Positions 32,501-35,432 of a stretch of DNA of 35,432 nucleotides are shown here, piece after piece. The stretch lies in IMG/VR virus record IMGVR_UViG_3300009128_000070, positions 1 to 35,432 of that record; one strand, written 5' to 3'. Made by a program: the position numbers and the translations under genes. How positions within the stretch are numbered: the stretch's first letter is position 1; each line of letters opens with the position of its first letter. Source of the stretch: a virus. Below the pieces are notes generated by a model. The model was given only the letters and a program-made list of their open reading frames with translations, was not told the origin of the DNA and did no database searches.

Positions 32501-35432
32501 AAGTTACTTCGGACGGTGATGTTAGTGGTTCTCAAGTATTATTTACTGGCGGTAAGATTGGTGGATTTAATATTGGAGCTTCAACACTAACAAATGTAGA
32601 AAATACAGTTGAACTAAGTACTATACTACCTGGTTTGAAAATTAAGGATAACACAGGTACTTCGAGGGTAGAGGTTAAGTCGGGATCATTTTCAGATATT
32701 GGTGGTGGAACTCAACATATAGGTAATGAAGGATTTGAGGAAACAGGTTCATTATCAGCTGGGAGAAATTTTAATCCAACAGTTGCAAGTTGGTCGTATA
32801 GTATGGGTGGTCACGTTACTGCTAGTTTGACTGATAGATCTGGTTATTCTGATTTTGAAAAAGCGGTTAGTGGAGATATTTCTTTTGATGTTGTAATACC
32901 ATCCGGCGCAGCAAATTACTCATCAAATAATACTTATGAGTTATCACAAGTTATAACAGCATCAATAGCCGAAGGAGACACTTTAAGTTTTTCTGCTGTT
33001 GCCAGATTTAGTTCAAGTTTTGGTACTGGAAAAGAAAGAGCATTACAACCTCAATATTATATAGTAGAATATAGTTCGTCTAATTCAAATGGGTGGACAC
33101 CATTTTTACCATCTGCTGCATATACGTCAAGTAATGGGTATGCGGAATACTTCTTAGGGGCAGGACAATACAATAGTTTTGGTGGAAGTGCGGCAATTCC
33201 TGAAGCTTGCGATTATTTGAGAGTTACGGTTACTGGAAGTATTAACGATGATGGGGGATTTACAGTAGAGGCTCCTTTATTTGCAAAAGCAAAAGCTGGT
33301 AAATGGAAAGAGGATTCTACTTTAGGTAAGAAGAAATATAATAAGGTTTTCACAAACACAGAATCACCAGAATATCCTGAAACTGAAATTACATTTGATA
33401 GTTTTAGATTAAAGAGTAACACAAGAAAAATTGAAATGACGCAAGATGGATTGTTAATATACAATTCAGAAGATAGTTTTATTAAAATGACTTCAGAGGG
33501 TATAGAAATTCAAGGTGGGAGCGGAGTTTCAGCATTCAGTACAGCAATCAATAGAGAGGCTTTCACAAATGATAGTCAGATTGCAGGAACGTTAGCGGCT
33601 CCACAATTACAAGCTGATGCCAATGTTCCTTCTAATATAGGAACTTCATCTGCCGCTGGTGACAACGCATTTTATTCAAGAGGTAATCATATTCACGGAT
33701 TGCCATTTTCAACACTTAATACTGTTGTTAATGGGCAAACATTTGATAGCTTAAATGTAACTGCTTTGACTTCATCTAATGTGTTATTTACTGATTCTGG
33801 TATTTTGAGTCAATCATCACAGGTTGATCACGACCAAACGGCAAATTTTGATGCCAATGAACATTTTACTCAAACTAACATTACAACTGTTGGTACGGTT
33901 ACTTCAGGGAATGTTGATGCTATATTACCTTCAAATTTATTAAGCGGTTCAGCACAAATTGCTAGTGATATTAGTGGGTCGTTAGGAACTAATGCTTCCT
34001 TAATTAGAAGTTTAACAGCTGTTGGTATAACTGGTTCATTCACATCACTTTCACAAAGTTTAGCAGCCCGAATAGCAACTGAAGAAGCCGAAGTGGGTGA
34101 TATATCTGCAGTTAATGTATCTGGAACTGGTTTAAGTGGAGGTGGAAGTTCAGGAGATGTTACTGTTACAATTACTCCTTCAGATGTGGTTTCTGCCGTT
34201 GGTGGATTTAGTGGTTCTGCTCAAGTAGATCATGACTCTACAACAAACTTTTCATCAGACGAACATTTTACTCAAGCTAACATTACAACTGTTGGTACTG
34301 TAACTGCCGGAAGTGTTACAGCAATTTTACCAACAGATACAGTAAGTGGTTCCGCACAAATTGCTAGTGATATTAGTGGTTCTTGGACTTCTGATAGATT
34401 ACCTGCGGGTACTGTAAGTGGTTCATCACAAATAGACCACAATTCTACAACTAATTATGACGCTGATAGTCATATAGATCATACTGGAGTTGGAATAACT
34501 GCTGGAAGTGGTATGACTGGTGGTGGGACTATTGATTCAAGTTTAACTTTGAACGTAATTGGTGGAGATGGTATCACTGCTAATGCAAATGATATAGAAG
34601 TTGATTCTACTGTTTTAAGAACAACTGGGGATAATATAATTAGTTCGTCTGCTCAAGTAGATCATGACTCTACTACGAACTTTGTTGCTAATGAACATAT
34701 CAATCACACGTCAGTAAGCATTGCAGCGGGAAGTGGATTAACCGGCGGTGGGACAATCGCATCTAATAGAACTATAAATATTGGAAGTGGAACTGGTATA
34801 ACAGTAAATGCTGATAGTATACAAACGAATGATTCAGCAATTGTTCATGATAATTTAAGTGGATTCGTTTCTAATGAACATATCAATCACACTTCAGTAA
34901 CTTTAACTGCTGGCGCTGGATTAAATGGTGGTGGGGATATATCCACTAACAGAACTTTTTCAGTTGATTCAGGCTCAATGGCAGCTTATTATTCAAGTTC
35001 TGCATTCGGAACTGTGACTGGTGATGTTTTAATAACTGATGCTGGAGTTTCAACGATACAAACTACATCAGTTGAAAATAGTATGTTAGCTGGTTCAATC
35101 GCTAATTCTAAATTATCCAATTCAAGTGTTAATTATGGTGGAATCACATTATCATTAGGAGGAAGTGATACAACACCTGCATTCAATTTATCAGATGCAA
35201 CTGCTCTACCAATAGTAGCTGGAACAACTGGAACACTTTCAGTTGCAAGAGGTGGAACGGGAGCAACAACTTTAAATAATTTAATTACACTTGGAACACA
35301 CACAACAGGAAATTATGTGGCAACTCTGACTGGTGGAACTGGAATAACATCTACCGGAGCTACATCAGGCGAAGGAATTACACATTCAATAAGTGTTGAT
35401 GCTTCACAAACTCAAATTACAGAATTGGGAAC
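29581..35432 (+). CDS. Giant tail fibre/adhesin, 3' end beyond the window
   Basis: Open from ATG 29581 to the window edge, at least 1950 residues without a stop; checked in frame at 32389, 34201 and 35398. The N-terminal 230 residues are probably the attachment part, followed by a basic linker (KQSSKKQSTRKSSHGRRSGR, about 237-256) and beta-rich, Ser/Gly-rich domains. Three short modules share an (A/G)G-x-I-(A/G)-G-(W/F)-x-I motif at about 834, 937 and 989 (AGDIAGWLI, AGMIGGWQI, GGKIGGFNI). Residues about 1415-1795 are repeats of SGSAQVDHDSTTNF and EHINHTSVSI-AGSGLTGGGTI-type blocks, common in marine phage fibres. The sequence before the window end (GTLSVARGGTGATTLNNL) is also typical of long-tail-fibre shafts. 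The ribosome site is weak (TTGGAAATTTA). Confidence 0.88.
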   Translation, partial: MSVVKRYNKLLNLDNIDVLVDEVDVSDHIIISELPESLPQGRSSFLIEVSPYMRDGVELQIDIIDSEGKSIYSEPVENHLEGTSRRVSIEVYGDTAPGVATMIIVGELDALPLGPGAFSEYEEVPKEWEGVYNIRLTKNVIINTAALNTQPIKFYSTPKLHISETRLGSLELESTITALSSSIIELEGIPMSGREFTPFPSSTDTSTKSEKQGTKDRDEKSLPDGRGKTDIADIETRKQSSKKQSTRKSSHGRRSGRVARRSSPIQYPYSFTIVSGSHTFDTQQIGGTITFETFDTSIYNADTFRENGLGHPDNVSANIVQLSHDRNYPYYYTASISDLGNSTTALVSTPFTRQTTNGEYKIIPLKATGVVHYESEPSASYSTANIISYANVKMSDLRTFSGDVFKTKVYVRSEGSWDDFQLLTELPLEAPEFMINSGSVGVGERTGYFISQEDVTNYWNVYGGTNGLSAAGPETSASYDNDTLLDSIELSGSISEFSDQIRFQLKDDYRFNLEDNIDYTLSFTAVGRKSAVDKALMMLYVSGSSVYQSNKLHNDTFFDGEVLEPTQYGKRLGVLEVNTSDQPTKEFGLVKHNFNVDLTGDAIIQFRIISGIWNISDVSIRPSADTGFSPSFIEFSQQLPPNLQHKRPDTLEFLAEFYDINNNLADTISFTTGSVFTGPNLVITGDDNNMSGDLFLGGDTTGSGVHMGGVNSTLPETGGAGAEGSGFIRSVGYQGFMSASNQDGDYGFMIYSGSVLPDSGDSYAGVGLELIGVSGSLKFRTNPSVFEVIADAFYVGSSDTQFISGSSGQIEISSSNFHLSPSGDVNMTGTVTAQAGDIAGWLITTGSDGRSLLSGSNITLDASGSSIFMSDKGPRSDVSYPNGFEPLADEYYMDFTPSGSDDSAGYYVKFGPNFSVDHEGILIASGAKFEGTITASAGMIGGWQIEDTYLGSVPDGVRLYGGGTPYVISSSNFQVTSDGDVSGSQVLFTGGKIGGFNIGASTLTNVENTVELSTILPGLKIKDNTGTSRVEVKSGSFSDIGGGTQHIGNEGFEETGSLSAGRNFNPTVASWSYSMGGHVTASLTDRSGYSDFEKAVSGDISFDVVIPSGAANYSSNNTYELSQVITASIAEGDTLSFSAVARFSSSFGTGKERALQPQYYIVEYSSSNSNGWTPFLPSAAYTSSNGYAEYFLGAGQYNSFGGSAAIPEACDYLRVTVTGSINDDGGFTVEAPLFAKAKAGKWKEDSTLGKKKYNKVFTNTESPEYPETEITFDSFRLKSNTRKIEMTQDGLLIYNSEDSFIKMTSEGIEIQGGSGVSAFSTAINREAFTNDSQIAGTLAAPQLQADANVPSNIGTSSAAGDNAFYSRGNHIHGLPFSTLNTVVNGQTFDSLNVTALTSSNVLFTDSGILSQSSQVDHDQTANFDANEHFTQTNITTVGTVTSGNVDAILPSNLLSGSAQIASDISGSLGTNASLIRSLTAVGITGSFTSLSQSLAARIATEEAEVGDISAVNVSGTGLSGGGSSGDVTVTITPSDVVSAVGGFSGSAQVDHDSTTNFSSDEHFTQANITTVGTVTAGSVTAILPTDTVSGSAQIASDISGSWTSDRLPAGTVSGSSQIDHNSTTNYDADSHIDHTGVGITAGSGMTGGGTIDSSLTLNVIGGDGITANANDIEVDSTVLRTTGDNIISSSAQVDHDSTTNFVANEHINHTSVSIAAGSGLTGGGTIASNRTINIGSGTGITVNADSIQTNDSAIVHDNLSGFVSNEHINHTSVTLTAGAGLNGGGDISTNRTFSVDSGSMAAYYSSSAFGTVTGDVLITDAGVSTIQTTSVENSMLAGSIANSKLSNSSVNYGGITLSLGGSDTTPAFNLSDATALPIVAGTTGTLSVARGGTGATTLNNLITLGTHTTGNYVATLTGGTGITSTGATSGEGITHSISVDASQTQITELG
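33859..34892 (+). repeat. Fibre shaft repeats visible at DNA level
   Basis: Near-identical blocks inside the fibre gene: 33859-33903 and 34261-34305 (GAACATTTTACTCAA...), with GCACAAATTGCTAGTGATAT at 33952 and 34354 at the same 402-bp offset; TCTGCTCAAGTAGATCATGA at 34216 and 34648; CTAATGAACATATCAATCAC at 34688 and 34871. All offsets (402, 432, 183) are multiples of three, so recombination between copies would keep the frame. Confidence 0.85.

Overview
The window is an AT-rich, densely packed stretch of a large, strictly lytic-looking, T4-like (contractile-tailed) phage genome. Diagnostic genes are a phage PhoH ATPase, a gp55-like late sigma factor, T4-type baseplate genes in order (gp5-like hub, gp25, gp6, a very large wedge protein), a gp61-like primase and Mre11/Rad50-type recombination nuclease (gp47/gp46). 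No integrase, repressor, attachment site or CRISPR array was seen. The host cannot be fixed from the window. The tRNA-Glu body and the tRNAs without encoded CCA ends look closest to Bacteroidota-type tRNAs, and the style of the structural proteins recalls marine uncultivated T4-like phages; both statements are inference.

Layout. 1-530: tRNAs for Glu(UUC), Ala(UGC), Cys(GCA), Tyr(GUA), a hairpin element between two of them, and a degenerate Met(CAU)-like tRNA; a sixth tRNA, Gly(UCC), sits at 3057. 816-3014: phoH and five small proteins, two of which are preceded by near-identical copies of a sigma70-like promoter plus leader. 3187-8140: an accessory block (DruA/DUF4338-like protein, an unknown or HNH-like protein, a GT-B-like glycosyltransferase, an HD phosphohydrolase, a small membrane protein) ending in the late sigma factor and a clear intrinsic terminator. 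8276-24409: the virion module, baseplate and tail proteins in one direction, ending with a small HExxH metalloprotease. 24410-24694: a non-coding gap with a 20-bp tandem repeat and a 14-bp perfect palindrome. 24695-29303: DNA metabolism (PD-(D/E)XK nuclease, primase, small ORF, one-piece SbcD-SbcC fusion). 29281-29454: one short minus-strand gene with a ribbon-helix-helix look. 29581 to the right edge: a giant tail fibre or adhesin, open at the window end.

How it fits together. A motif reading GATATTTATAT (or a one- or two-base variant) stands upstream of virion transcription units at 8221, 9876, 10409, 21247 and 29539, and upstream of the minus-strand gene at 29481. It always points the same way relative to its gene. 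It is probably the late promoter read by the gp55-like factor encoded at 7403. The early-type TTGACT-17-TATATT promoters drive the small early genes.

The most unusual points are the SbcD-SbcC fusion with a changed metal-ligand motif, the primase whose zinc-ribbon cysteines are mostly gone, the late-promoter motif that is T4's TATAAATA turned round, the DruA-like gene next to a glycosyltransferase/HD pair, and the degenerate initiator-like tRNA.
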